Of a stretch of DNA of 64,000 nucleotides, positions 35,001 to 46,561 are shown piece after piece. Numbering within the stretch: the stretch's first letter is position 1; each line of letters begins with the position of its first letter. Position numbers and translations under genes: made by a program. Source of the DNA: Marsupella aquatica (Eukaryota > Marchantiophyta); the NCBI GenBank assembly GCA_973895155.1, contig OZ316892.1:11470001-11534000 (forward strand), in the 5' to 3' direction. Below the pieces are notes generated by a model that searched no databases, was not told the origin of the DNA, and was given only the letters and a program-made list of their open reading frames with translations.

Positions 35001-36730
35001 AAGAGCAACGTATGGCCTCCAATGCCTCCACTGACATCCAATGGAAACGTCTCTTCTTGGCATAGTTAGAAGCAGCTTGGAGAGATCTTTCCCAAGAGTT
35101 TAATACATCTACTTTTCATGAAGAATTGAGAGGGTTCTTAATTCTAAAGACCATTCTATCACTCACTGTCCACACTGCATTCCAAAAGTTTCTTATAAAC
35201 TCTTTGACATACACTCCGCCCTTTGCACTTCCAAAAGTTTTCTGCAAACAAACTTTGACATTCAACATCTCCTCCAATAGAATTATATTTTGGGGGCTTG
35301 TAAGAATTGGGTCAAGGATAGTTTCAATGAGTTTAAATTTAATATGTCATATTTAATTGAGAATTGAGAGACCTGTAAATTTCCAAAGATGACTATCTCA
35401 TTCTCTTGTCACATTTTACTCATCCTGTAATAGATACTATATGAGTAAAAAAACATTTTTTCTGGATTCCATTTGGAACCTTGCAAAAGCCTAAACTCTC
35501 AGTCCATGGGGGCTTTATTTTCTTGTGTATATATATTAACTTTCTCTATTCCTAAACTTAGTGGTGCTTTTGATCTTTTCTTTTGGATGAGTGCAAAAAA
35601 GTAATCTGTATAGTGAATTGGGGAGTTAAGCTTGAGAGACGCAGCCCATTGAGGAGGATGTGAATTATTTTCCAAGAACATTATTACCCTCAGGAGTTAC
35701 CCTCACTTCTCATTTTTGTATTTTGTTATTTTTTAGGAGTTGGTAGTGAGCCAGAAGATGAGTCTGCGAGGGGGAGGAAAGTAGAGGGGGTTTATGCTCT
35801 TCGAAGCGCTCTAAAGAAGGGAAAATAAGAAACACGGATTTATGGTCAAGGACTTTCACGAAGATAATTAATTATCCTCAAATGTATCACAAACTTGACC
35901 ACTTAATTCAGTAAGTTCCACCAAAAATAGAAGAGAGAAAAATATAATGCCCTCCACTCCAGAAGTTGATGCTCAAATGGAGCACAAGGATTGATATTGA
36001 AACTCAGTTGGACCTAGATACTTTTTCAGACCCTACAATGTGATATTGTTTGAGTCCAAAGTAATGTTTGAATATCTTGCATTCATGTTGTAGTAGTCCA
36101 TCCGAGTTATTGTCACATTAACATCCAAGTTTATGTTTCTTCTACACTATGTACCCCTTTGTTGCAGTTCATACTAAGCTAACTGCAACAACCCATATCA
36201 GACTTACTCAGCAAATTGTAGGCCGGGCAGTATTTGAAACTCTCATAATTCCTTCCCAATTAATAGTTCTCCTAAGTAAAGACCCTAAAGGGAAGACACT
36301 ACCTTACATGAGTTGGGAATATATTTCAACAGCTGAGATTCTTCTAGTTGACCCTCATTATTGACCCCCATTAGGGATCTCTTGCAAATTTTCTGACACA
36401 AGAATGTGCCACATCAACATAGACAAAGACAAAGAGGACACAACTGTTTTGCGGGAAAACACCAATGACCAAATCCTGTTTGTGGTTAATTTTGTGTGAC
36501 TAGGTCGTCATGCTGTAAGTCTTAAAAGTAAAAGTAAACCAAATACAAAGAAAACGTCAATTTGTTTTAAAAACTAATTGTTTTAGTTATCTTTTCTTCT
36601 TATTGAAAAATAAGATAAACCTTCAATATTGGCAACGATTAAAACGGTTTCCAAAATTTTGCAATTGTAACCAACTCTAAAGTTTGAGATTCTCACCAAC
36701 TTCCTAATTAAACAAATACAACGAGAATTG
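35000..36730. other. AT-rich spacer, nothing recognised
   Basis: All open frames are short and without similarity to any family I know. Poly-T and poly-A runs are common, and there is no long repeat or promoter-like island. Confidence 0.5.
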
Positions 36731-36734
36731 AGCA

Positions 36735-36985
36735 TCTTGGGACTATGCACATCTTCATTTCTGGCTTTCCACAGTTGGGCTGCACCGCAATCCTCTAATG
36801 GTGCATTCATAGTCTGTCATAAATTGCAAGATCGACAAGTCTGAAGGGTCGATGGATCATATTGGGATGACGCACATCTTCATGTCTGGCTTTCCACAGT
36901 TGTGATGCACCTCAATCCTCTAATGGTGCATTCATAGTCTGTGTCATAGATTGCAAGAGCAGCAAGTCTCAAAGGTTGAGGAGAA
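36735..36985. repeat. Direct duplication, about 125 bp x 2
   Basis: Copies starting near 36737 and 36862 share TTGGGA, GCACATCTTCAT, TCTGGCTTTCCACAGTTG, CAATCCTCTAATGGTGCATT and CATAGTCTGT. They differ by several substitutions and small indels. Confidence 0.8.
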
Positions 36986-38400
36986 TGCTGGACCTTTTTG
37001 ACCGGGAAGCCATAGCCACCGACCGAATGACCCATGTTCCTCAAAGAGTGTTTATGTTCCCAAATCTCACTTGCATTGTGCATTCGTTCATTCATATCAG
37101 AGTGTGGTTGTTTTGAGCTCTTCGTCAAGTGGCATTTTTGTGGTACTCGTGGAATTGGCGATTGTCTGTCCTTCTTTGCTTGCCAATGCCTTGCATCAAC
37201 TGCTCTGCTACCGTTGACGTTGATGCCAAAATCAGCCAAAGAAAGTGGAAGGTAACCTACGGTTTTGATGAGGGCATCAGTGAGCTCGCTATAGCCCTTG
37301 AGCCAGTCTTGAGCATACCCATGTTCTGCGATTCATGATAATACTTCATAATTGCACTCGACTACAACTAAAATGTTTCATGAAATAAGCCATGACAGTC
37401 AATGCCTCAATAAACATTTCACCAAATGCAGTTGTTGTTGGAATGCATCAATTTAGCTCCTTCAGCAAGTTTGATTCACAATGACCTGGCTCAGGGGTCT
37501 CACTATATGGAGGCCTCCCCATCACTTGCAACATTTTGAGGCCTTAGACCCCCTAAAATGTAAGATTTTTTTTCTTTCAACCCTATAAAGTTGGACTATT
37601 CTTAGAATATCCCAAAAATTTGGTAAGAAGGACCCTAATGTTCTTATAAGTCTCAAAATTGTATTTAAAAGACCCTATTGTTCTTCTGAGAAAATTCTTA
37701 ACTCTTCCCTTTGAAAAAATAAAATGACCTTATCCTTTGTTACATGTGATGTGCTATTTTTGTGGAAGTGAAACCCCTGAGTGACCTGGCATCACCATTT
37801 GTTTTTCCTTCAGCTGCTTTCCGACATCCTTAGTTGGAGACCCAGACACTTCAATCCACGTGTTTAAGAAAAGGGCACATGCTCTCAACATAAAAGTGAA
37901 GTAGAATCAGATAGTGGACCCCATCTTCCTATAACAATTTATACTTAAATTCAACGAGAGACATTCCCTTACTTCCTAGAACAATTCTTAAATTCAATGA
38001 GAGACAAGTACTTGGGAATATTTTCAAGTGTTATATCAAAGTTATGTCTTGTTGTATGAGTCCTACATGACCACCTATGATTATGTGAACAAAGTGTGTG
38101 GGGTCTTGGAGTAACTTGGAAAATGAAGAAATTTGGATCTCTATATTTAGTGCTCATCCTACCGCTTCCCCTTGCTTTTGAATTGCTTGTACGATCATGA
38201 TCAGTGAAGCTAAGGGCCTAAATCATATTCAATCTTGGATCCTTTCCATGTTGCAATTCATTATATATCTCCTACTCATCTCCACATCATTGTCTAATTA
38301 CGAACCCAACCCAAACATTCCAATCCCGATTCCAATATGGGAGCGTCATCTCTAGTTTCTTTATTAGTCCTTTGAATAACTTAGTAATATGAGTCCAAAT
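36986..38400. other. AT-rich spacer, nothing recognised
   Basis: A somewhat GC-richer stretch at 37000-37350 has short frames on both strands, none belonging to a known family. The remainder is low-complexity AT-rich DNA. Confidence 0.45.
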
Positions 38401-38450
38401 GGCCCTCAACCCATTTCTCAAACTCATGGGAACCAAATGGGTTGAGGGCC
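38401..38450. repeat. Perfect inverted repeat, 16-bp arms, 18-nt loop
   Basis: GGCCCTCAACCCATTT (38401-38416) and AAATGGGTTGAGGGCC (38435-38450) are exact reverse complements. The setting is intergenic, and pairing stops at once on both sides. Confidence 0.95.
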
Positions 38451-38539
38451 TGTGATCTTGTTACCAATGACAAAATCTGCCAATTTTAGATTCATTCTCA
38501 ATGTTCCATTTTCTAGAATGCATGCTTCTAAGTATATAG

Positions 38540-39060
38540 CACAAGAGGCTTCATTGAGAGATGAGTGAGAAACAAGATCAAAATTTTCTTAATTTCTCTG
38601 GGTTTCCAATGAGCATCACATTGGTAGATTGGCAGATTTTGTCAATTACTTGATGAGTTTTTTGAATTTCTCGTTTTTGAGTGTGACATTAAGAAATTTT
38701 GTCGAGTCCTAACAAGATAGTGAGTTCATGAATTCTTCTAGCTTTCCAGCATTGAGTCCGACATCGACAAATTTATGTCAAAGTACTAAGAAGATCACGA
38801 GTTTTTTAATCTCTCTACCTTTCTAATGTGTGACATTGAGAGTTTTTGTCAAACACCAAAAGATCATGAGTCTGTAAATTTTTGTAGCTTCCCAATGAAC
38901 TTGACATTGACAGATTTTGAAGAGTATTAAAGAGATGATAGTTTCTAAATTTTCACTACCTTTCCAATGGGTATGACATTGGGAGAATTTTATCAAGTAT
39001 TAAAGAGGTCATGAATTTCTAAATTTCTCTATTTATCAAGTACTAAGGGGTGATTATTTT
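38540..39060. repeat. Degenerate tandem repeat, about 80 bp units
   Basis: About six units follow the order AGATCATGAGTTTCTAAATTT, CTTTCCAATG, GACATTG, TTTTGTCAA, TATTAAAGAG. Divergence is high and unit length varies. No reading frame is conserved across units, which argues against a coding origin. Confidence 0.6.
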
Positions 39061-39308
39061 GTTTTAAACTGTGGAGTCCAAGGGGTTCTAACTATTCGTA
39101 TTTCTATCAGTTTGTTTTTTCAAAAACTTTCAAAAAACTAAAAAAGCAAGCATTTGATGTAGAAGGCTGATATATCACTGACTACACATCAAAATAGTAA
39201 CTTTGTTTTACCCAACTGTTTGTTGTTCTAAAATTTACTTTTCTGTTTTTTGATCATTTTATCATTGCTGAGTATAACTCTTTTTCCTTGCCTTGCATCA
39301 AACACAAA

Positions 39309-39416
39309 CAATTGTGTTTGTTTCTTGTTGAAAACATCATTGTTCTCAATTGTGAGGGGACATACAATTGTGTTTGTTTCTTGTTGAAAACATCATTGTT
39401 CTCAATTGTGAGGGGA
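39309..39416. repeat. Tandem duplication, 56-bp period x 2
   Basis: CAATTGTGTTTGTTTCTTG through CTCAATTGTGAGGGGAC occurs at 39309 and again at 39365, practically identical. It lies directly left of a second, unrelated duplication. Confidence 0.9.
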
Positions 39417-39441
39417 CGTGATGATGTGGCTCAACGTGGTG

Positions 39442-39587
39442 CTAGAGATTGTGGAAGGAGCTTCCCATGGGGGTCCGTAACAAGGCGTGCAAATAATTGA
39501 CTCCAATGTCTCCCCTAGAGATTGTGGAAGGAGCTTCCCATGGGGGTCCGTAACAAGGCGTGCAAATAATTGACTCCAATGTCTCCC
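39442..39587. repeat. Tandem duplication, 73-bp period x 2
   Basis: Two identical copies of CTAGAGATTGTGGAAGGAGC through GGGGTCCGTAACAAGGCGTG to ATTGACTCCAATGTCTCCC start at 39442 and 39515. Identity indicates a very recent event. Confidence 0.9.
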
Positions 39588-39927
39588 AAATTGGTAGGAG
39601 TGATTATCAATACACACAGTGATTCAGCGCCGACAGAACAATCAGACAAGTTCTTGCTTTACTACATCCTTAGCTGAATACCCAGACAATTTTCAGTGCA
39701 TATCTATGTTTTCCAAATCTTGATCCTAGCATCACCTATCCAGGGAAATATTTGTTGAAATCAACATGAAAACTACCATGGCAAGGATTTGACAGATGCC
39801 CCAGAGAGGCTAACTGAGTAACTGATTTCAATCATTCCAGACAGATGTCTGACCTCCGGCGACCTCCGGCTAAAGAAAAAGAAGACTTTAAACATGAATT
39901 TGTTTTGGTTGCAGAACCACATCATGA

Positions 39928-40382
39928 GCCTGGACACACCTCGATTCATCAAACAGGCTTGGAGCATTTCACTGTCAGATTGCCTGGACACTCCTTGATT
40001 CATCGAACACTCTTGGAGCACCTCACTGTCAGATTGCCTGAACACTCCTTGATTCATCGAAGGGGCTTGGAGCACCTCACTGTCAGATTGCCTGAACACT
40101 CCTTGATTCATCGAAGGGGCTTGGAGCACCTCACTGTCAGATTGGATTGCCTGGACACTCCTTGATTCATCGAAGGAGCTTGGAGCACCTCACTGTAAGA
40201 TTGGATTGTCAGATTGCCTGAACACTCCTTGATTCATCGAAGGGGCTTGGAGCACCTCCCTGTCAGATTGGATTGCCTGGACACTCCTTGATTCATCGAA
40301 GGAGCTTGGAGCACCTCACTGTAAGATTGGATTGTTGGACACTCCTTGATTCATCGAGGGGGCTTGGAGCACGTCACTGTCA
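39928..40382. repeat. Minisatellite, 54-bp unit, about 8 copies
   Basis: The unit runs CCTGGACACTCCTTGATTCA, TCGAAGGGGCTTGGAGCACC, TCACTGTCAGATTG. Middle copies are nearly identical, and later ones carry an extra GATTG or GGATTGT insert that also repeats, giving a higher-order pattern. Because 54 is a multiple of three, an open frame of about 18-residue repeats exists on the plus strand (39845-40165) and another on the minus strand. I see no sign that either is a gene. Confidence 0.9.
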
Positions 40383-41731
40383 TTGACTAGAAACTATGCA
40401 AAGAAGAACGGGGTCCAGGGATTAATTATCATGTTAGTTGTCTCCCTGTTTGGCTCTCATCTCTCATGTTTGAGTTCATCCTTATGAACAATCCGGCACC
40501 CAATTGCTCATGTCAATTTCCCTGTTTCCCCAAACACCACTTCTTGCTTCCCCACTGCCATTACACTCGTCCAATGGCCAATCTATTCAGGAAAAATCCG
40601 GTAAACACATGCTAACAAAGGAGACGCACAAATTTAGAGTTTTCCTTTGATCGCAGGTGTTTACAGGATTTACTGTCTTGTGCACTGGCAGCCTCCATTG
40701 ATTTCCCATAGCCAACAATTCAGGGTTACGGGTAATGTTGAAATTTAACCTGGGATTTCGGACAATTAGTTTCAGATGTAAACTTGCAAGGGTGTGTTTG
40801 GGCTTCAGCATACACGAAGCAGAGAAATAGGTTTCAAAGATTCAGCTTGCACCGAACAGGAAGGCGGCGGTACAGAAGGCGGCGGTACAGAATGACAAGA
40901 TTCGATATAGAGCACCACACCTTCCGATCCTTACCTTCCGATCCTAAACTTGGTAGTGCAAAGAACCGCTCAGACCCTTAGATGTTCTGATGTAATAGTT
41001 CTCAGTCATAGTGCACTCAGAAATATATCGAGTTCATCATAGCGGTGCAACGCACTCCACAAAAACCGCACACAATCACTTTGATTACCGAGTGAAACCT
41101 AGTAAGTCCGTGGCATACGCAAAGCTATTTACAGGGAACTCATTGACCAAAAGTGCGAAGTAAAGGGTATCCCAACACAACGTACCGTGCTTCCTAGCTA
41201 GTCAAGGAGGCAGGCATAGCGAGTGCTGGATTGAATCTTGCTTCAAGGGAACGGGCCTCAGGCTACGGAGAGAAGGCACAAGGCCAACAAAGCGAGAGAC
41301 CAACTTAAAGAAGCAATCGAATCGCACAACTGAACTCCGACAACAGAAACATCCAAGTGAGATTCTTGCATTCCAACAATGTCACAGCCAAACTTCCTTA
41401 AGCGCCACGGAAGACCACCGTCGTCCCGCATCGCCAAATGAAGCAATCTCATCCAGTGCAAAAGTGGGCATGCCTAAACCTACAATAGAGTGGTCCGTCA
41501 ATGAATCGATATGTCGCCAAAAAGAGCACCTCCAAAACAGCACAAACGGATCAAAGAGATACGGCATTCGAGCAAAGGGCAGATCAAAGAGATACGGCAT
41601 TGAGCAGAGCCCGAGACGCAGGTGAGAAGTGCAGTTGCCTGAACTTCAACAATGAAGTGACATGGCCACTGCGGAGCTGGTTCACGAGGAACAACGGGAA
41701 CCGCGATGGCGGTGGAAGCGAGCTCTCGCGC

Positions 41732-41740
41732 AAATATATA
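41732..41740 (-). promoter_or_regulatory. TATA box of a possible minus-strand transcript
   Basis: On the minus strand TATATATTT follows CCCCTC and is followed by GC-rich sequence. From about 41.7 down to 40.8 kb the DNA is clearly GC-richer than the surrounding repeats, as for other transcribed leaders in this window. No open frame of plausible length starts downstream, so any product may be non-coding. Confidence 0.3.
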
Positions 41741-41865
41741 GAGGGGACAAAGGTTGGAGGAGAGTGAGCGGATGAGCAGAAGCGCCGAACCCTAATCTCT
41801 GGTGCTACTGCGGATGTTTCCTTTCCAATATCCGTAGGGCAATGCCGAGCCCTAATTCGGATTAG

Positions 41866-42150
41866 ACCAATGGACTCTATCAGTCTATCTCACCAATTTT
41901 TATGGGGCCGGGGCAAGGCCGGGGCCAGACCTTGCCATTTGGATCCTTGTAAGAGCATCTGCACCCGCACCCTCCATCTGGGCCCGGCCGGCCATTGATA
42001 TCGTTTTCCTGAGCATGGACATTTTTCTGCTTGCAACCAATGGACTATATCTCACCAATTTTCATGGGACCGGGGCCAGACCTTGCCATTTGGATCCTTG
42101 TAAGAGCATTGGCACTGGCACCCTCCATCTGGGCCTGGCTAGCCATTGCT
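41866..42150. repeat. Direct duplication, about 170-bp period x 2
   Basis: Copies starting at 41866 and 42036 share ACCAATGGACT, TATCTCACCAATTTT, GGGCCAGACCTTGCCATTTG, GATCCTTGTAAGAGCAT and CACCCTCCATCTGGGCC. The first copy carries an extra GGGGCAAGGCC. TTGTAAGAGCATCTGCACC resembles words common in plant non-autonomous elements. Confidence 0.8.
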
Positions 42151-43182
42151 AAGGTCGGTTTACCAGCCTGAACTAGTACGGGGTCTCAAATATGGGGTCG
42201 TCATGTGTGTTCCCGGGAGGTTACTTTTGCCCGTGAGGTGCCCTGCGGGCAAGTATAACGGGGGAAGGAATCTTTGTCACCACAATTTTTTTACGCCCAT
42301 AATGTGAGACTCTGGGGTGGCTAAAGTGACTATGGGAGTCTGTCCCCAGGTGTTTCCGAAATGCCGCGGTCAGAGTGTGTGGGCTAGCCTAAGGGTCTCC
42401 CGCACATTTTCAGGCCATGTCCACCCAAACCTAACTCGGGTGGCTACAAAACTCTCCCGGCCCGATATTTGAGTCCCCCTAGTAGACCCGTGCAAATGAT
42501 TTTAGAGTTTAAGTGGTTTTTGGAAAGGTAACATTACCAAGTCTATTCTATAACTAGCCCTACTAAGGTAATGACCCTTTCTTTGAATGTAAATAATAGA
42601 GATAAGGACAAAACAGACATTGCATTTTTTTCCCTACTATTTACCTTCATTAATGACTTTAATCAGCCTGCACTTCCATTTTATGCCCACAAAGTCACAG
42701 CCTAGAGGCCTCACTCTAAGGCTGGCCTTGAGAGTAGTTTTTGATTGCAATTATATATTTATAGATGCCCATTGTTATACACTATTGTCAATAGTAAGTA
42801 CTGTTGGGCAGAAGTGTCTTGGAGCATAAATGAGGTAGTCAGGCCGTTGTAAGCTTCGGGGAACAAAGATTTTTACACAAATATTCTATGTTAGTTCCTG
42901 CAAAGCCAGCTTGAGAGAGACCCTCACTTGTTACTTTTGATATTGATATTGAGGATTACATATATTTATTTCAAGTTCACTTGACCTATATATCAATTTG
43001 TATTTGTTTATGGTTTTCTCCCCAAATGTTCTAGAAGCTGGATACTTTCAAAAACACTCCCTCATATATTAGTCAGTTCTAGCCCAAATCTGAAGAGGAT
43101 ATTAATAGATCAGCCCACTCAACCAGTAAACCCAGCGTCCACAGCATGCCTATTCCATAATAGTTTCAACATGTCTCTAATG
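42151..43182. other. Spacer, nothing recognised
   Basis: A GC-rich block at 42170-42490 with short inverted words (GCCCGTGAGG / CCTGCGGGC) gives way to AT-rich DNA. No open frame of note. Confidence 0.45.
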
Positions 43183-43640
43183 TGAATATCATTGTTTATC
43201 CAATCTTTTAGGTCAACAAGAGTGATCTAGTGTCATAGAAAAGATATCAAATAAACACAAAAATATACAGTAATCCACTTTGCAACCAACATGATCCAGC
43301 ATTTATTTTGTAGTGTTTTTAGGGAATATGATTGTATATCCAATCTTTTAGGTCAACAAGAGTGATCTAGTGTCATAGAAAAGATATCAAATAAACAGAG
43401 AAATGTACAGTAATCCACTTTGCAACCAACATGCACCAACATGATCCAGTATTTAATCTTGTAGTGTTATCAGGGAATATGATTGTATATCCAATCTTTT
43501 AGGGTCAATAAGAGTGATCTAGTGTCAGAAAATTGATATCAAACGAGTATCAAACAAATGTAAAAATTTACACTAATTCATTTTGCATCCAATAGGCACC
43601 AAAATGATCAGGCTAAATTACTTTCGTAGTGTAGTTACAT
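43183..43640. repeat. Tandem repeat, about 139-153 bp x 3
   Basis: Units beginning AATCTTTTAGG start near 43202, 43341 and 43494 and share GAGTGATCTAGTGTCA, AAGATATCAAA and CACTTTGCA-CCAAC. The first two are close to identical and the third is more diverged. Confidence 0.85.
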
Positions 43641-44483
43641 AAGTAATCATTATAATAAGTTGCGTGATCCAATATTCCAAATATTCCAAAAAGGCTAGAA
43701 CTTGCAAATGCTTCAGTAGATGTAAGCTACTGAAGCTTTCAAGACTAACATTGTGCTCCATGTTTTAACAGTCAATCACTTGAATTTTATTCAGCTAGCC
43801 TGAATGCACGAGCCTTTGTAGGGGAAGGGCTCCTCATACCCAAACTCCCCATGTCCATCCTTACTCACAATAATAGGCTAAATATCAAATTTTCTGCTAC
43901 CTAAGAAATTATGGCCTGCAGCTTCACTCTATGGAGTGGGTCACGAACCCTGGCCTTCAATTGTGAATTAAAGTGTAGATGACCAGTTTCACTAGTCCTT
44001 GGATGGTTGTTTTGAGGAGGTCTGGCACACAACCATTATGGGATGGATTTGCTACTTAGAGTTTACCTTGAAGAGTCACACCGTTTCCTTCAATGTTGTT
44101 GGACTGTTGTACCAAATTAGTAGCCCAACAATTTCATTCATATTCCTTATCATGAGAATATCAAAGAGAGGGTTTGAGTATAAACTTCTTATAAGCTTCT
44201 TACCATAGAATAAGAGAGCACATAGATAGATTTCTTTGTTCAAGTTTTCTCCCCTCTTTTTGTCAAATACACATTTAAGTCTAACCATAATTGCACATTC
44301 ATTGAAAAAAGTCCTTCTTAGTCTTTTAAAATTTCTAGCTATAGACTACAATTAACAATCATCTTCTCCTTCATGACTCTCTTTGTATGGTTGTTTTGGG
44401 CATATAAGGAACCTTGAGTGCTCCATGATTCCTGAGTGAATCCTCTTTGACAGTCAACAAACAATCAGTGTTTGGTGGCAACA

Positions 44484-46561
44484 ATGCCCCGCCCTAGCCG
44501 GAAGGCTCAACCAAAGTATGGATTTTTTAATCTCCCTTCGGACGAGGCATTGGGATACCCCCGGTTCAGTAGCTTTGAGCAGAGGGAAACCTACATCAGA
44601 AACAATGTTCCCAAGGAATGTTTGGATAGCTTTAACCAGATAGTGGCTGCTGATCATGAAAATCAAGCTACTCACATCCTCGAAGAGATAAATGAAGTGG
44701 AAGAATACTTTGACATGGAACACAGTCAACGGTTTTTGGATGACACCAAGCGATTCAAAGCTCTCATGCAAGCTGCAAATAAGCAATATCAAGATGAACA
44801 AGATCGTGCTAGTAGTATAAAATTAGATAAGCCGCTTCCTAAAGGGCCCCAAGAGCAAGTGGCAGAAACCAGGAAAGATCTCAGCCCAAACATTGTGAGT
44901 GCCATTGATGAAGATCTAGATTCTATAGACACAGATGTAATGTCGGGAGGGCTTCAGGTGCCACTCTCCTCGAACTCAGCCATGGATCCATTAAATTGTA
45001 ATTTGCCCTCTACATTGCCTGAAAGGCACAAACCTGGAACAAATCAAGTGGATCAACAAGACAAGGGTGGTAGTAGCTCCTCAAGAACTTCTACTATACA
45101 TGACAAAAGTCCCACAAGTACCTCCAAAAGCAAAAGTACCTCCAAAAGCAAAAGGCCAAACAAGTACCTTGAACATTCTAGGGATGAAAACACTTTTCAG
45201 CAGCTGCCACTCAAAAGTCTGACACATCCAAAGAAGAAGTTGAAGATATCTAGCTCACCTGTCATGGAACAGCAAGATCACTTGAAACTACTCGAGACAG
45301 TATTTGTGGGGGAGACAACCTCCCAGTTTGTTCCTGTGAGGGGAGATTTAATTGTTGTTCACCCTGATAGGGGAAAGGAGTTGATGTCAAAAGGTTACTT
45401 GACTTCCTATGAGGGGCCCAACACCCACAAATTTGAACATGGGGAACTTGTGGTTCGAATAGGATACTTTGTACAGGTGAGAGCTTCTTGAAAGTTTCTA
45501 AATCTAAGAGATATGGGCACAACCAAAGATGTCACACAACAATAATTCCTTCATTGTTTAACTTCTCAATCATACATACTTATAGAGGTTGATCTGAAGA
45601 GTGCCCATGTTGTATAATTGAGGTTTTCACTCTTTAGAATTAAGTTAATTGATTGTACAAGTCTTAACATCATTACTCACAGGGGTTGAAATTAAACCTA
45701 AACCTGGATTTTGGGGATTGAGACAGCGAACCTTAGAAAGGACTAAACTTTTGCAGAATTTTTGAAAGAGGTCTTCATGGAGGAAATACTCTAATCATAC
45801 ACATCTAATTTGCATTGCTGCTATCTTGTCTTCACAAACTTGCTCCAACCTGACAAGATGGGATTTTGTTTTTTATTTATGCATTTGTGTAGGTAGAGCA
45901 AAGAAAGTATCTTCATCAACCTTACAAAAATCTGGAGCTTTACTCCTACAATAGAGAAGGAGATTGGAGATATTTGGGCAGAGAATTGGAGATGACGGAT
46001 ACTCAGATTCCTATAGATGATAGCCCAGGAAAGCACTTGCAGGTAGGTTCCATGGTAACCTCATCTTCCCAGTTTGACTCTATCATACCCAGGAGAGGAG
46101 ATGTGATTCTCAAAGGATCTGCATGGATAGAGAACTTTTCTCATCGAGAAAACTTTCGACGCTCTGTGGTGAAGTGGCACAAGGGGAGGCCAGTCAAATG
46201 GGAACCAGAGGACATGCTTCTTCGTCTTTTTGTTGATAAAGGGATGGATGCTAACACTCAACCATTTGTATATTCAAAACCAGTACCACCTCCAGATCCA
46301 GGAGATCATTCTGATTGTACTCCACACGGACCTTGCGAAGAAGTGCACACCCCTCCATCTCCCGGGTTTGCTGAGCTGTACCGTATAGAGGGACTAGAGT
46401 TGAAGGACATGAGTTGGGTGTTTTGGGGCAGAACAAAACACATCTATGACACACCTCACCTTAAACTAGATCCACTCTACTTGCGGTTATATGCATTTGA
46501 TGAGGATGAAGAGAGTGACCTAAGTTTTGAATCTCACAGCCCAAAGGCAACCAAAAATTAG
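44484..46561 (+). CDS. Unidentified two-exon protein-coding gene
   Basis: Exons 44484-45476 and 45893-46561, phase 0, donor CAG|GTGAGA and acceptor TTTGTGTAG; 553 aa. I do not recognise the family. Two long frames that join cleanly across a canonical intron, an ATG in a favourable context (AACAATGCC) and normal amino-acid composition support a real gene. Residues 1-110 are charged and probably helical (ILEEINEVEEYFDMEHSQRF). A Ser/Lys-rich low-complexity stretch follows (TSTSKSKSTSKSKRPNK), with a basic cluster KKKLK that could be a nuclear signal. A motif is repeated: SQFVPVRGDLIVVHPDRGKE near the end of exon 1 and SQFDSIIPRRGDVILKG in exon 2. The C terminus is acidic (AFDEDEESDL). No signal peptide or membrane segment is seen. 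It sits alone in repeat-rich DNA, so a transposon-derived or lineage-specific gene is possible. Confidence 0.6.

Noticed and set aside
34564-35034. 156-codon plus-strand frame
   Set aside because: Composed of degenerate tandem repeats; no start context, splice structure or family resemblance.
39470-39495. GTCCGTAACAAGG, resembling the 3' end of small-subunit rRNA
   Set aside because: The match is limited to about nine bases, without flanking rRNA or ITS sequence, and it is repeated as part of a 73-bp duplication.
39845-40165. 106-codon repeat protein frame
   Set aside because: Open only because the minisatellite unit is 54 bp; equally open on the other strand.
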